Shown: positions 51,575-60,944, numbered from the stretch's first letter. The stretch is 64,000 nt of DNA from an uncultured Oscillospiraceae bacterium (GCA_934660965.1 CAKUIM010000001.1:95044-159043); one strand, 5' to 3'. Numbers and translations: made by a program. The notes: generated by a model not told the origin, from the sequence alone.

Positions 51575-52744
51575 ATGTTTCAGATTCTCAAGCGGCAGTG
51601 GCTGCGGGACCTTTTGCTGGGCGCGGGGCTGCTGCTCTTCGGCGCGGGGCTGGTGGCCGCCCCGGGGGAGGCCATTGCCGGGGCGAAGGAGGGGCTCGGG
51701 CTGTGCGGCAACGTGATCGTGCCGTCCCTGTTCCCCTTCTTCGTGCTCTCCGCCCTGGCGGTGGACCTGGGCCTTGCCGCCTGCCTGGGCCGGGCCATGG
51801 AGGGGGTGATGCGGCCGCTGTTCCGGGTGAACGGCTGCTGCGCCGCCGCCGTGGTGATGGGCTTTGTGGGGGGCTACCCCGTGGGGGCGCGCACGGCGCT
51901 GGGGCTCTACCAACAGGGGCTGTGCTCCCGGGATGAGGCCGAGCGGCTGCTGGCCTTCTGCAACAATTCCGGCCCGGCCTTTATCCTGGGGGTGGTGGGG
52001 GCCGGGGTGTTCGGAAGCGGCCGGGTGGGGCTGCTGCTCTACCTGACCCATGCGCTGTCCTCCTTGCTGGTGGGGCTGCTGTTTCGCTTTCACGGCGCGC
52101 CCCCCGGCCGCGCCGGAGCGGGCGGTGCCGCCCGGCCGCAGTTCAAGGCTGTCCGGGCAGGGGCGGCCTTCACCGGCGCGGTGGGCAAGGCCCTGCAGTC
52201 CACCTTGAATATCTGCGCCTTTGTGGTGTTTTTCTCGGTGATGCTGCGGCTGCTTGCCGCCTTCGGGGTGCTCTCCGCCGCGGCGCGGCTGCTGGGGCTG
52301 TTCGGCGTGGGGCCGGAGTGGGCCCGGCGGCTGGTGGCGGGGCTGCTGGAGCTGTCCTCCGGGGTGGCGTCCCTGGCCGGCGCGGGCGCGGGCGGCGTTC
52401 CCATGGCGGCGTTCATGCTGGGCTGGGCGGGGCTGAGCGTCCACTGCCAGGTACTCTCCTTTCTTGCCGACAGCGGCCTTGGCGTGCGCACCTATCTGCT
52501 GGGAAAGCTCTGCCACGGCGCCATCGCCGCCGCCCTGACCTGGGCGTTCACCCGTCTTTTCCCTCTGGACGCGCCGGTGAGCGCGTACCTTGCCGACCAG
52601 GCGAGGTCCATCGCGGGGGCGGACTTCTCCTCCGCCCTTGCCATCTCCACCGCCTCCGCCTTCGCCCTGTGGGCCGTCCTGACGGCGGTGTGCGCCCGGG
52701 TGGTAAAAAAAAGTTGTGGAAAATCCGCCCTTCCTGGTCTATAA
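51575..52744 (+). CDS. ylbJ: sporulation integral membrane protein YlbJ
   Basis: A polytopic membrane protein needed for spore cortex formation in Bacillus, with a nucleoside-transporter-like gate domain. The 389 residues have about 8-10 hydrophobic segments, and conserved blocks NVIVPSLFPFFVLSAL, GGYPVGARTALGLYQQG and LLAFCNNSGPAFILGVVG. The ATG at 51575 follows GGAGGTG. It is divergent from DUF2804. No sigma-E promoter could be read with confidence. Confidence 0.92.
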   Translation: MFQILKRQWLRDLLLGAGLLLFGAGLVAAPGEAIAGAKEGLGLCGNVIVPSLFPFFVLSALAVDLGLAACLGRAMEGVMRPLFRVNGCCAAAVVMGFVGGYPVGARTALGLYQQGLCSRDEAERLLAFCNNSGPAFILGVVGAGVFGSGRVGLLLYLTHALSSLLVGLLFRFHGAPPGRAGAGGAARPQFKAVRAGAAFTGAVGKALQSTLNICAFVVFFSVMLRLLAAFGVLSAAARLLGLFGVGPEWARRLVAGLLELSSGVASLAGAGAGGVPMAAFMLGWAGLSVHCQVLSFLADSGLGVRTYLLGKLCHGAIAAALTWAFTRLFPLDAPVSAYLADQARSIAGADFSSALAISTASAFALWAVLTAVCARVVKKSCGKSALPGL

Positions 52745-52745
52745 T
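52714..52745 (+). promoter_or_regulatory. possible promoter at the ylbJ 3' end
   Basis: A perfect TATAAT (52740-52745) overlaps the ylbJ stop. TTGTGG lies 20 bp upstream, longer than the ideal spacing, and TGGAAA at 17 bp is a poor -35. It would serve the Cys-rich gene and the ferredoxin gene. Confidence 0.4.
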
Positions 52746-52783
52746 AGGGAAAACGGCCGCAAGGCCTTTGGGGAGGGCTGGCA

Positions 52784-52993
52784 ATGCTGTTTGACAAGGA
52801 TATGGAGCCCCGCTGCGCCTACTGCAAGCGGGGGGCGAACCTGGGGGAGGACCGGGTCATGTGCCTGAAAAAGGGCATTGTCCCCGCCGGCGGCTCCTGC
52901 CGCGCCTTCCGGTACGACCCCCTCAAGCGGGTGCCCCCCAAGCCCCTCCGCCCGGATTTCTCCAAGCTCCGGGACGAAGATTTTGTCCTGTAA
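52784..52993 (+). CDS. small Cys-rich protein, function unknown
   Basis: A 69-residue hypothetical protein not recognised. The N-terminal half has CAYCKRGANL, then MCLKKG and CRAFRYDP, so four cysteines spaced like a small zinc ribbon or rubredoxin-like knuckle. The C-terminal half is basic and Pro-rich (DPLKRVPPKPLRPDFSKLRD). The ATG follows GGGGAGGG. It lies 15 bp upstream of the membrane ferredoxin gene and is probably co-transcribed with it. Confidence 0.75.
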   Translation: MLFDKDMEPRCAYCKRGANLGEDRVMCLKKGIVPAGGSCRAFRYDPLKRVPPKPLRPDFSKLRDEDFVL

Positions 52994-53008
52994 GCGGAGG
53001 CGCCGCCG

Positions 53009-53827
53009 ATGAAAAAATATCTGCCAAGCGCCGTAATGCTCCTGCTCTTCGAGACGGTGGCCGTCACGCTGTGGCTGACAAAGGGCAACCTCTTCTACCT
53101 CTTCAATTTCAGCTACATCGGCGCTTCCATCGCGCTCGGGATTCTCCTGTTCATCCAGAAGCACCCCAAAGCCCGCCGGGTGACCCAGCTGCTGGTGGGG
53201 CTCTACATGCTCGTCTACCTGGGGCTCATCTGCCGGGAGAACATGCAGATCGAGGGTTTCTGGTACTATCTCTTCACCGGCGTATTCGAGGCGGCCACCA
53301 TCCACTACGCGGTGGCCAAAATCTTCGGCCCGCTGCTCTTCGGCCGGGGCTGGTGCGGCTACGCCTGCTGGACGGCCATGGCGCTGGACTTTCTTCCCTA
53401 CAAGGTGCCCCGGTCCCCCCGGAGAAGGCTGGGCTGGCTGCGGTATGTCACCTTTGCCGCCTCCCTGCTCTTTGTGGGGGCGCTGTTTCTCTTCCGGGTG
53501 GACGGCCTTGAGACCATCATGTTCCGCGCCTTTCTCATCGGCAACCTTGCCTACTACGCCGCCGGCATCGCCCTGGCCCTCCTCTTCCGGGACAACCGGG
53601 CCTTCTGCAAATATCTCTGCCCCGTCACGGTGTTTCTCAAGCCCATGAGCTATTTCTCCCTCATCCGGGTGAAGTGTGACAAGTCAAAGTGCGTCTCCTG
53701 CGGCAAATGCCGCCGGGTATGCCCCATGGAGGTGGACATGACGGACAACAGCCGCCGGCGCAAAAACGGCACCGAGTGCATTCTGTGCCTTGAATGCGCC
53801 CGGGCCTGCCCCAAGGACGCCCTGTGA
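53009..53827 (+). CDS. membrane-bound 4Fe-4S ferredoxin (NapH/YccM-like)
   Basis: This is an electron-transfer protein with about 5-6 membrane segments and C-terminal iron-sulfur clusters, 272 residues. It has GRGWCGYACW after the third or fourth segment, a CKYLCP motif, then two 4Fe-4S sites: CDKSKCVSCGKCRRVCPMEV and CILCLECARACPKDAL. The layout matches NapH/CcoG-type polyferredoxins. Partners are not encoded nearby apart from the Cys-rich protein. A terminator follows. Confidence 0.88.
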   Translation: MKKYLPSAVMLLLFETVAVTLWLTKGNLFYLFNFSYIGASIALGILLFIQKHPKARRVTQLLVGLYMLVYLGLICRENMQIEGFWYYLFTGVFEAATIHYAVAKIFGPLLFGRGWCGYACWTAMALDFLPYKVPRSPRRRLGWLRYVTFAASLLFVGALFLFRVDGLETIMFRAFLIGNLAYYAAGIALALLFRDNRAFCKYLCPVTVFLKPMSYFSLIRVKCDKSKCVSCGKCRRVCPMEVDMTDNSRRRKNGTECILCLECARACPKDAL

Positions 53828-53859
53828 CCCAAAAACAGCGCTCCCCCACATATAAAACG

Positions 53860-53908
53860 GCCGGGCTGTCGGTACGCACCCTTTTGTGCGCCGACGACCC
53901 GGCTTTTT
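53860..53908 (+). terminator. intrinsic terminator after the ferredoxin gene
   Basis: GCCGGG...CCCGGC (53860-53903) with inner GTCGG/CCGAC and GCAC/GTGC stems is followed by five T. Confidence 0.8.
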
Positions 53909-53989
53909 CATTCGGATACGCCCCGAAGCACCCCCCAACCCGCACCGGCATAGCCTGTGGTGTGATCATTTCAACGGGAGGTCTTTTTT

Positions 53990-55075
53990 ATGGAGCAAAT
54001 CCAGTATTTTCTGGGGGCAAACTCCCCCTCCGGCTTTTATTCTCTCTACGCCCACCTGCTGCCCGACGAGGGGGCGGAGGGCATTTTCATTCTAAAGGGC
54101 GGGCCGGGCTGCGGCAAATCGTCCTTCCTGCGGCGCGTTGCCCGCCATGCCCAGGCGGCGGGGCAGCGCTGCGTCCTCGTCCCCTGCTCCGGCGACCCGG
54201 ACTCGCTGGACGCCCTCATTCTGCCCGAGCTGGGCGTGGCCATCGCCGACGGCACCGCCCCCCACGTCATTGAGCCCCGCTATCCCGGCGCGGTGGACAG
54301 CTACATAGACCTGGGCCGGTTCTACGACCGCCGGGGCCTTGCCCCCCTCCGGCAGGACATCATCGACGCTGCCGACGGCTACAAGGCCCAGTACACCCGG
54401 GTCTACCGGTGTCTGGACGCCGCGGGCGCCCTGCGCCGGGACCGGCGGGAGCTGATCCTCACCCCCGCCCTGCGCGCACGCCTCGCAAAGCGCGCCGCCG
54501 GCATCATCCGCCGGGAGATCAAAAAAAACGGCGGCAGCCGGGGCACGGCAGCCCCCCGGTTCCTCTCCGCCGTGACCTGCCGGGGCAGGCTCTGCCTGTG
54601 GGAGACGGTGGGCGCCCAGGCCCGGCGGGTCTACGAGCTCTCCGACCCCTACGGCGTGTCCCACGAGCTGCTCTCCCCCATCCTCGCCGCGACGCTGGAG
54701 GCCGGCCACGATGCGGTCGCCTGCCCCGACCCCATGGCGCCGGATCGGCTTGCCCACCTCATCCTGCCCGGGGCGGGCCTTGCCTTTGTCTCCTCCGCCC
54801 CCGGCATGGCCTATCCCCAACGGCCCTACCGCCGCCTGCGGCTGGACGCCATGGCAGACCCGGAGCTGTGCCGTGCCAACCGGGCCCGGCTGCGCTTCTC
54901 CCAGAAGGTGGCCGCCGCCCTGGAGGACGAGGCCGTCTCCGGCCTTGCCAGAGCAAAAGAGGCCCATGACGCGCTGGAGGCCCTTTATAACCCCCACGTA
55001 GACTTCGACGGCGTCTATGCCGCCGCCGACGCCCTGGCCGCCCAGCTTCTGGAGCCTACAGCCAGTCCGCAATAA
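53990..55075 (+). CDS. tandem P-loop ATPase-like protein (PRK06851 type), second P-loop degenerate
   Basis: A 361-residue soluble protein with two related halves. Half 1 has IFILKGGPGCGKSSFLRRVA (Walker A at about residues 36-44) and later DPDSLDALILPELGVAIADG. Half 2 repeats the second block as PDRLAHLILPGAGLAFVSS, but where a second Walker A would stand it reads VYELSDPYGVSHELLSPIL, so the Gly-Lys-Ser/Thr is lost. The family is conserved in Firmicutes without a known role. The ATG follows GGAGG; its last 20 bp overlap the convergent small gene. Confidence 0.82.
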   Translation: MEQIQYFLGANSPSGFYSLYAHLLPDEGAEGIFILKGGPGCGKSSFLRRVARHAQAAGQRCVLVPCSGDPDSLDALILPELGVAIADGTAPHVIEPRYPGAVDSYIDLGRFYDRRGLAPLRQDIIDAADGYKAQYTRVYRCLDAAGALRRDRRELILTPALRARLAKRAAGIIRREIKKNGGSRGTAAPRFLSAVTCRGRLCLWETVGAQARRVYELSDPYGVSHELLSPILAATLEAGHDAVACPDPMAPDRLAHLILPGAGLAFVSSAPGMAYPQRPYRRLRLDAMADPELCRANRARLRFSQKVAAALEDEAVSGLARAKEAHDALEALYNPHVDFDGVYAAADALAAQLLEPTASPQ

Positions 55076-55328
55076 CGTCCCGCAGGGCGCAGGGGGACAC
55101 GTCCCCGCCGGTCAGGCGCTCCACCAGCTCGTCAATGCGGGGGATGCTGGTGGTGATATGTACCACCTCGTCGCTCTCGCCGGTGAGCTCCTCCGTCACC
55201 CGCACGCCATAGCTTTCGCAGGAAAAGGCGCCCACATCCATCTCGTCGATGAGGATGCTGTAGCGGCAGCGATGCATGCCGCCGTTCTCGTCCCGGTGCT
55301 CCCTCCTGCAGACCATCATTTCTCGCAA
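55056..55328 (-). CDS. small hypothetical protein
   Basis: A 90-residue protein I do not recognise. It reads as a small beta-rich domain (CRYSILIDEMDVGAFSCESY, GVRVTEELTGESDEVVHITT) with a C-terminal helix (RIDELVERLTGG...ALRDVIADWL). The TTG start at 55328 is 8 nt from AAGGAAGG; the next ATG at 55319 is too far. It has a promoter-like TTGAAA/CATACT upstream. Confidence 0.65.
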   Translation of the reverse strand: MREMMVCRREHRDENGGMHRCRYSILIDEMDVGAFSCESYGVRVTEELTGESDEVVHITTSIPRIDELVERLTGGDVSPCALRDVIADWL

Positions 55329-55356
55329 GCTCTTCGCCTTCCTTCCTCTCTCCCTT

Positions 55357-55386
55357 AGTATGGCGGAAAAAGAGCCCGTTTTTCAA
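55357..55386 (-). promoter_or_regulatory. possible sigma-A-type promoter of the 90-residue gene
   Basis: TTGAAA (55381-55386), an 18-bp spacer and CATACT (55357-55362) are read on the - strand, about 30 bp before the TTG start. Confidence 0.5.
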
Positions 55387-55511
55387 GTAAAACCGTCCGC
55401 ACCCTTTCGTCATTTTTCGACACAGGGCACAAGATATGCGTCTTCATCCGCCGGAAATTGCAAGATATGGAAAAAGCACAAATTTTACCGCTGAATTTCT
55501 GCATATGATAC

Positions 55512-55549
55512 AAAAAGCGTCCCGCACCGAAAATGGCGCGGGACGCTTT
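55512..55549 (-). terminator. intrinsic terminator of the butyryl-CoA operon
   Basis: A perfect 12-bp stem AAAGCGTCCCGC with a 12-nt loop is followed by T on the - strand, just after the etfA stop. Confidence 0.9.
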
Positions 55550-55563
55550 GCTTTTGACAAAAA

Positions 55564-56670
55564 TCAGCCCTTGGAAGCCTTGTAGGCCTTGATGGCCTCT
55601 ACGAGCATGGGGCCGACCTTGAACAGGTCGCCGGTGATGCCGTAGGTGGCCACGTCGAAGATGGGAGCGCTGCCGTTCTTGTTCACGGCGATGATGCACT
55701 CGGAATCCTGCATGCCGGCCAGGTGCTGGATGGCGCCGGAGATGCCCAGAGCCACATAGATCTTGGCGTGGACGGTCTTGCCGGTCTGGCCCACCTGATG
55801 GTCGGCGGCGATGAGGCCGGCGTCCACCACGGCACGGGAGGCGCCCACGACGCCGCCGAGCACGTTGGCCAGCTCCTCCGCGATCTCAAGGCCGCGGCGA
55901 GGATCGGCGCTGATGCCGCGGCCCACGGCCACGACCACGTCGGCGCCAACCAGGTCCACCAGCTTCTTGGCGGACTTCTTGATCTCGATGAGGTCAACAT
56001 GGATGTCCTCGGGGACAAGCTTCACATCCACCTTTTCCAGCACGGTCTTGGCGGCGTGGGCCTCGTCGAAGGCCTGGGTCTGCATCACGCCGGGACGGAC
56101 GGTGGACATCTGGGGACGGTAGTTGGGGCAGATGATGGTGGCCATCAGATGGCCGCCGAAGGCGGGACGGGTCATCTTCAGGTTACGGTTGTCCTCAAAC
56201 TTGGTGTTGTCCACATCAATGGTAGAGGTGGTCTTGAGGAAGGCCTTGTACTTCTCCACATCCACGTCCAGGTGGGTGCAGTCGGCGGTCAGGCCGGTCT
56301 CCAGGCGGGCAGCCACGCGGGGGCCCAGGTCGCGGCCGATGTTGGTGGCGCCGATGAGGAACACCTCGGGCTTCTTGTCCTCCACCAGCTCGCAGATAAC
56401 CTTGGTGTAAGCGTCGGTGGTGTAGTCCTTCAGCAGGGGATGGTCGCAGATATAAACGCGGTCAGCGCCGTAGCCGCCCAGGGCCTTGGCGTACTCCTCG
56501 TTGACATGGTCGCCCAGCAGCACGCCGCACAGCTCAACGCCCAGGTCGTCGGCCAGCTTGCGGCCCTCGCTGAGCAGCTGATAGCCGGTGCCCAGGATGA
56601 CGCCGTCACGCTGCTCGCAGAATACCCACACGCCCTTGAAGGCGGCGGTGTCTTTACTATTGAAAGCCAT
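55564..56670 (-). CDS. etfA: electron transfer flavoprotein subunit alpha
   Basis: EtfA is the FAD-binding large subunit of the flavoprotein that, with Bcd, couples crotonyl-CoA reduction to ferredoxin reduction. The 368 residues have the N-terminal ETF domain (GVWVFCEQRDGVILGTGYQL; GATNIGRDLGPRVAARL) and the C-terminal FAD domain (VAVGRGISADPRRG; GASRAVVDAGLIAADHQVGQTGK in two parts). There is no N-terminal ferredoxin domain. It is last in the operon, 18 bp after etfB. Confidence 0.96.
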   Translation of the reverse strand: MAFNSKDTAAFKGVWVFCEQRDGVILGTGYQLLSEGRKLADDLGVELCGVLLGDHVNEEYAKALGGYGADRVYICDHPLLKDYTTDAYTKVICELVEDKKPEVFLIGATNIGRDLGPRVAARLETGLTADCTHLDVDVEKYKAFLKTTSTIDVDNTKFEDNRNLKMTRPAFGGHLMATIICPNYRPQMSTVRPGVMQTQAFDEAHAAKTVLEKVDVKLVPEDIHVDLIEIKKSAKKLVDLVGADVVVAVGRGISADPRRGLEIAEELANVLGGVVGASRAVVDAGLIAADHQVGQTGKTVHAKIYVALGISGAIQHLAGMQDSECIIAVNKNGSAPIFDVATYGITGDLFKVGPMLVEAIKAYKASKG

Positions 56671-56688
56671 ATGTAACGCTCCCTTCTC

Positions 56689-57492
56689 TTAAATGATGTG
56701 CTTCTCGCCCAGGATGGACACCAGCTTCTCGCAGGTCTCCTTGTCAGCACCCTCCAGCATGGTGCCGGCGCCCTTCACCGGCGGGGAGAAGGACTTGTAA
56801 ACCTGGGTGGGAGAGCCCTTCAGGCCCACGGTCTCCAGGGCGATGAGGGGATCGTCAGACAGGGCGTTGAAGTCCAGCACACTGTAAGGCTTGGCATAGC
56901 AGCCCATGATGCCGGGCACGCTCATGTAGCGGGGGGTGTTGAGCTCCTTGATGCAGGTGAGCAGGCAGGGAGTCTGGACCTTGATGGTCATGTAGCCATC
57001 CTCCAGGGCGCGGCGCACGGTGAGCTCGCCGTCCTTGTACTCGATACCGGTCACATAGGTGACCTGGGGGATGTTCAGCTTCTCAGCGATCTGGGGGCCC
57101 ACCTGGGCGGTGTCGCCGTCGATGGCCTGGCGGCCGCAGAAGATGATGTCGTCCTTCTCAACGCCGATCTTGCGGATGGCGGCGGTGAGGGTGGAGGAGG
57201 TGGCGTAGGTGTCGGCGCCGCCGAACTCGCGGGCGGACACCAGCACGGCCTCGTCGGCGCCCATGGCCAGGCACTCACGGAGCATGGACTCGGTGGGGGC
57301 GGGGCCCATGGAAACCACGACCACCTTCACATCGGGGTTCTGGTCCTTGATCTGGAGGGCGGCCTCCAGAGCGTTCATATCATCAGGGTTAGAGATGGTG
57401 TCCATGGCCGCGCGGTCCATGGTGCCGTCAGCCTTGACGGCCACCTTGCCGGAGGTGTCGGGCACCTGCTTGACACAGACAATGATTTTCAT
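56689..57492 (-). CDS. etfB: electron transfer flavoprotein subunit beta
   Basis: EtfB is the small subunit of the Bcd-linked flavoprotein. The 267 residues begin MKIIVCVKQVPDTSGKVAV and contain NPDDMNALEAALQIKD, the CGRQAIDGDTAQVGPQIAE nucleotide-binding block and the recognition-loop region VQTPCLLTCIKELNTPRYMS. It lies 21 bp after bcd. Confidence 0.96.
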   Translation of the reverse strand: MKIIVCVKQVPDTSGKVAVKADGTMDRAAMDTISNPDDMNALEAALQIKDQNPDVKVVVVSMGPAPTESMLRECLAMGADEAVLVSAREFGGADTYATSSTLTAAIRKIGVEKDDIIFCGRQAIDGDTAQVGPQIAEKLNIPQVTYVTGIEYKDGELTVRRALEDGYMTIKVQTPCLLTCIKELNTPRYMSVPGIMGCYAKPYSVLDFNALSDDPLIALETVGLKGSPTQVYKSFSPPVKGAGTMLEGADKETCEKLVSILGEKHII

Positions 57493-57513
57493 AATGCTTT
57501 CTCCCTCCAGTTC

Positions 57514-58674
<1,161 letters not shown>

Positions 58675-58702
58675 GAAAAAATGCCTCCTTAATATATAAG
58701 TC

Positions 58703-58730
58703 CAGGCAGGGAGCTTGCGCTCCCTGCCTG
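58703..58730 (-). other. intercistronic hairpin with GCAA tetraloop between hbd and bcd
   Basis: A perfect 12-bp stem CAGGCAGGGAGC closes a GCAA (GNRA-type) tetraloop on the transcribed strand. It is followed by GACTTATATATT, not a T-run. It lies 15 nt after the hbd stop, so it may protect or process the operon mRNA. Confidence 0.7.
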
Positions 58731-58745
58731 TTGGAGCTCTAAGTC

Positions 58746-59594
58746 TTACTTGCTGTAATCAAAGAAGCCGCGGCCGGTCTTGCGGCCCAGGTGGCCGGCG
58801 CGAACCATCTTGCGCATGAGCAGGGAAGCGCGGTACTTGGGATCGTGGGTCTCATTATAGAGGGTGTCCATAATGGCAAGGCACACGTCCAGGCCGATGA
58901 GGTCGCCCAGAGCCAGGGGGCCCATGGGATGGTTGGCGCCCAGCTTCATGGCGGTGTCAATGCCCTCGGCGGTGGCCACGCCGGTGTACAGCAGGTCGCA
59001 GGCCTCGTTGATCATGGGAACCAGAATCTTGTTGACCACAAAGCCGGGGGCCTCGGCCACCTCAACGGGCTCCTTGCCGATCTCCACGGACAGGTCGTAG
59101 ATGGCCTTGAAGGTCTCGTCGGAGGTGTTGGCGCCGCGGATGACCTCCACCAGCTTCATGACGGTGGCGGGGTTGAAGAAGTGCATGCCGATGAAGCGGT
59201 CGGCCCGGCCGGTGGCGGCGGCGATGGCGGTGATGGAGATGGAAGAGGTGTTGGAGGCCAGGATGGTCTCCGGCTTGCAGATCTTGTCCAGCTCAGCGAA
59301 GATGCTCTTCTTGATGTCCAGGTTCTCGATGGCGGCCTCTACCACCAGGTCGGCGTCGGCGGCCAGGCCCAGGTCGGTGGTGAAGGTGATCTTGCCGGTG
59401 ATGGCGGCCTTGCCGGCCTCGTCCAGCTTGCCCTTGGCCACCAGCTTGTCAAGGCCCTTGTTCAGCCGGGCCTCAGAAGCCTTGATGATCTCGTCCTTGA
59501 TGTCGCGCACTACAACGTCAAAGCCCTTCTTGGCAAAGACCTGAGCGATGTCCAGACCCATGGTGCCGCCGCCGATGACTACTACTTTCTTCAT
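58746..59594 (-). CDS. hbd: 3-hydroxybutyryl-CoA dehydrogenase
   Basis: Hbd reduces acetoacetyl-CoA to 3-hydroxybutyryl-CoA with NAD(P)H. The 282 residues start with the Rossmann motif [20 protein letters not shown], with the family catalytic region [20 protein letters not shown] (His-Glu dyad) and [16 protein letters not shown]. Length is as expected. Position second in the operon differs from C. acetobutylicum, where hbd is last. Confidence 0.96.
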   Translation of the reverse strand: MKKVVVIGGGTMGLDIAQVFAKKGFDVVVRDIKDEIIKASEARLNKGLDKLVAKGKLDEAGKAAITGKITFTTDLGLAADADLVVEAAIENLDIKKSIFAELDKICKPETILASNTSSISITAIAAATGRADRFIGMHFFNPATVMKLVEVIRGANTSDETFKAIYDLSVEIGKEPVEVAEAPGFVVNKILVPMINEACDLLYTGVATAEGIDTAMKLGANHPMGPLALGDLIGLDVCLAIMDTLYNETHDPKYRASLLMRKMVRAGHLGRKTGRGFFDYSK

Positions 59595-59650
59595 AATGAA
59601 ATCCTCCGTTTCAATCTTAAATAATCGCTTTCGCGTATGTTTACATTGAA

Positions 59651-60427
59651 TTACTTGTTCTGGAAATTCTTTTCTTTCCGCTTCTCCAGAAAAGCGCCCA
59701 TGCCCTCGTTCTTATCCTCGGTGCCGCAGGTCACGCCGAAGGCCTCGGCCTCGAAGGCGCTGCCGGTGGCAATGTCGGTCTGCATGCCCATGCGGATGCA
59801 CCGCTTGGACTCGGCCACCGCGATGGGGGCGTTGGCACAGATGGCGTCGGCAAGCTCCATGGCCTTGTCCATGAGCTCCTCGGGGGCATACACCTCGCTC
59901 ACAAGGCCAATCTCCTTGGCCTCTGCAGCGCCGATGGTCTTGGCGGTGAGGATGAGCTCCATGGCCTTGGAAATGCCCACAATCCGGGGCAGCCGCTGGG
60001 TGCCGCCGAAGCCCGGGGTGATGCCCAGCCCCGTCTCGGGCTGGCCGAACTTTGCCTTCTCGCTGGCAAGGCGGATGTCGCAGGCCATGGCAAGCTCGCA
60101 GCCGCCGCCCAGGGCAAAGCCGTTCACCGCCGCGATGACGGGTACCGCCAGATTCTCCAGCCGCAGGAACACCCCGCCGCCGTGGACGCCGAAGCGCTTG
60201 CCGTCCACCGAGGAGAACTCCTTCATCTCCGCGATGTCCGCCCCGGCCACGAAGGACCGGCCCGCGCCGGTGAGCACCACCGCGCGCACATCCTTGGACT
60301 CCTCCACCTGGGCGATGGCCGCCTCCAGGTCGCACAGAACCTGGGTGTTGAGCGCGTTGAGCGCCTCCTGCCGGTCGATGGTCAGCACCGCCACCGCACC
60401 CTTCTGCTCATACTTTACATATGACAT
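59651..60427 (-). CDS. crt: 3-hydroxybutyryl-CoA dehydratase (crotonase)
   Basis: Crt dehydrates 3-hydroxybutyryl-CoA to crotonyl-CoA. The 258-residue enoyl-CoA hydratase-fold protein has [20 protein letters not shown], the oxyanion-hole block [16 protein letters not shown] and the catalytic glutamates in [21 protein letters not shown] (Glu of PETG). It is first in the operon; thiolase is not in the window. GGAGG precedes the ATG at 60427. Confidence 0.96.
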   Translation of the reverse strand: MSYVKYEQKGAVAVLTIDRQEALNALNTQVLCDLEAAIAQVEESKDVRAVVLTGAGRSFVAGADIAEMKEFSSVDGKRFGVHGGGVFLRLENLAVPVIAAVNGFALGGGCELAMACDIRLASEKAKFGQPETGLGITPGFGGTQRLPRIVGISKAMELILTAKTIGAAEAKEIGLVSEVYAPEELMDKAMELADAICANAPIAVAESKRCIRMGMQTDIATGSAFEAEAFGVTCGTEDKNEGMGAFLEKRKEKNFQNK

Positions 60428-60554
60428 ATTCGTTCCTCCTTGAATGAACTGTGGAGCTGCGGCAGCGCCGTCAGCCCTGGTCCTCGCCCCGAAATGGGGC
60501 CGCTTCCCGCAGGGGAATGCCCCCGCAGCCTGGGATCGTTCTGCTCTGCAAAGG

Positions 60555-60572
60555 TTGTTACTTTTTTAACAA
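60555..60572. promoter_or_regulatory. Rex-type operator in the crt leader
   Basis: TTGTTACTTTTTTAACAA is an inverted repeat TTGTTA-N6-TAACAA that fits the clostridial Rex consensus TTGTTAANNNNTTAACAA at nearly all fixed positions. It lies about 45-60 bp downstream of the likely crt start of transcription, where bound Rex could block elongation when NADH is low. Confidence 0.65.
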
Positions 60573-60586
60573 ATATATGCCGTCAA

Positions 60587-60613
60587 AAAGCCGCTCGCTG
60601 ATGCCGCGGCTTT
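60587..60613 (-). other. 5'-proximal stem with U-run in the crt leader
   Basis: On the - strand AAAGCCGC...GCGGCTTT with an 11-nt loop continues into TTTTT. It would begin only a few nucleotides after the predicted transcription start. It could be a terminator acting very early, a 5' stabilising stem, or the end of an unrelated short transcript. Confidence 0.5.
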
Positions 60614-60622
60614 ATATGGTTA

Positions 60623-60651
60623 AGTATAGCCCTGTTGCAAAAAAAAAGCAA
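60623..60651 (-). promoter_or_regulatory. sigma-A-type promoter of the butyryl-CoA operon
   Basis: TTGCTT (60646-60651), a 17-bp spacer and TATACT (60623-60628) are read on the - strand. An overlapping alternative is TTGCAA with 18 bp and TATAAA slightly downstream. The leader is about 190 nt and contains several GC-rich stems (60450-60540). Confidence 0.65.
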
Positions 60652-60658
60652 GCGCCGT

Positions 60659-60676
60659 TTGTTAACCTTTTAACGG
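60659..60676. promoter_or_regulatory. second Rex-like operator upstream of the crt -35
   Basis: TTGTTAACCTTTTAACGG matches TTGTTAA-N4-TTAACAA except for the last two bases. It directly abuts the -35 of the crt promoter on the upstream side. Confidence 0.55.
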
Positions 60677-60849
60677 ATTGTGCGACAAATTTTGCCGTAC
60701 ATTCCGCTTGTTTTTTGACACAATATACAATCCGCGGCAAAATGCACCCATTTTTGCCTGATCAGGCGGAAAAATCCTCCTTCCGCCCGACCCCGCCCTG
60801 CCGTTATTTGCCTTATCTTCATTTTTGTACACCTGGACAGAAGTGATAA

Positions 60850-60877
60850 TTGCATTTTGGAAAAAATATGCTATACT
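60850..60877 (+). promoter_or_regulatory. sigma-A-type promoter of the CorC/HlyC-type gene
   Basis: TTGCAT (60850-60855), a 16-bp spacer and TATACT (60872-60877) lie 67 bp upstream of the TTG start. The 517-bp gap between crt and this gene otherwise holds the crt regulatory region and no convincing gene. Confidence 0.7.
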
Positions 60878-60944
60878 ATATGATAAGCTGGTCTGGGCTG
60901 TACGCAGCCAATCCAACAGGCCCGAAATTTTAGGAGGTATTATT

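Noticed and set aside
52739..53305. 188-codon - strand frame opposite the Cys-rich and ferredoxin genes
   Set aside because: Both + strand genes have clear motifs (Cys pairs, GRGWCGYACW) and ribosome sites; the antisense frame has none.
60451..60846. 131-codon + strand frame in the crt/CorC intergenic region
   Set aside because: The translation has low-complexity and Cys-rich parts with no homology seen, and it overlaps the crt promoter and Rex-like sites.
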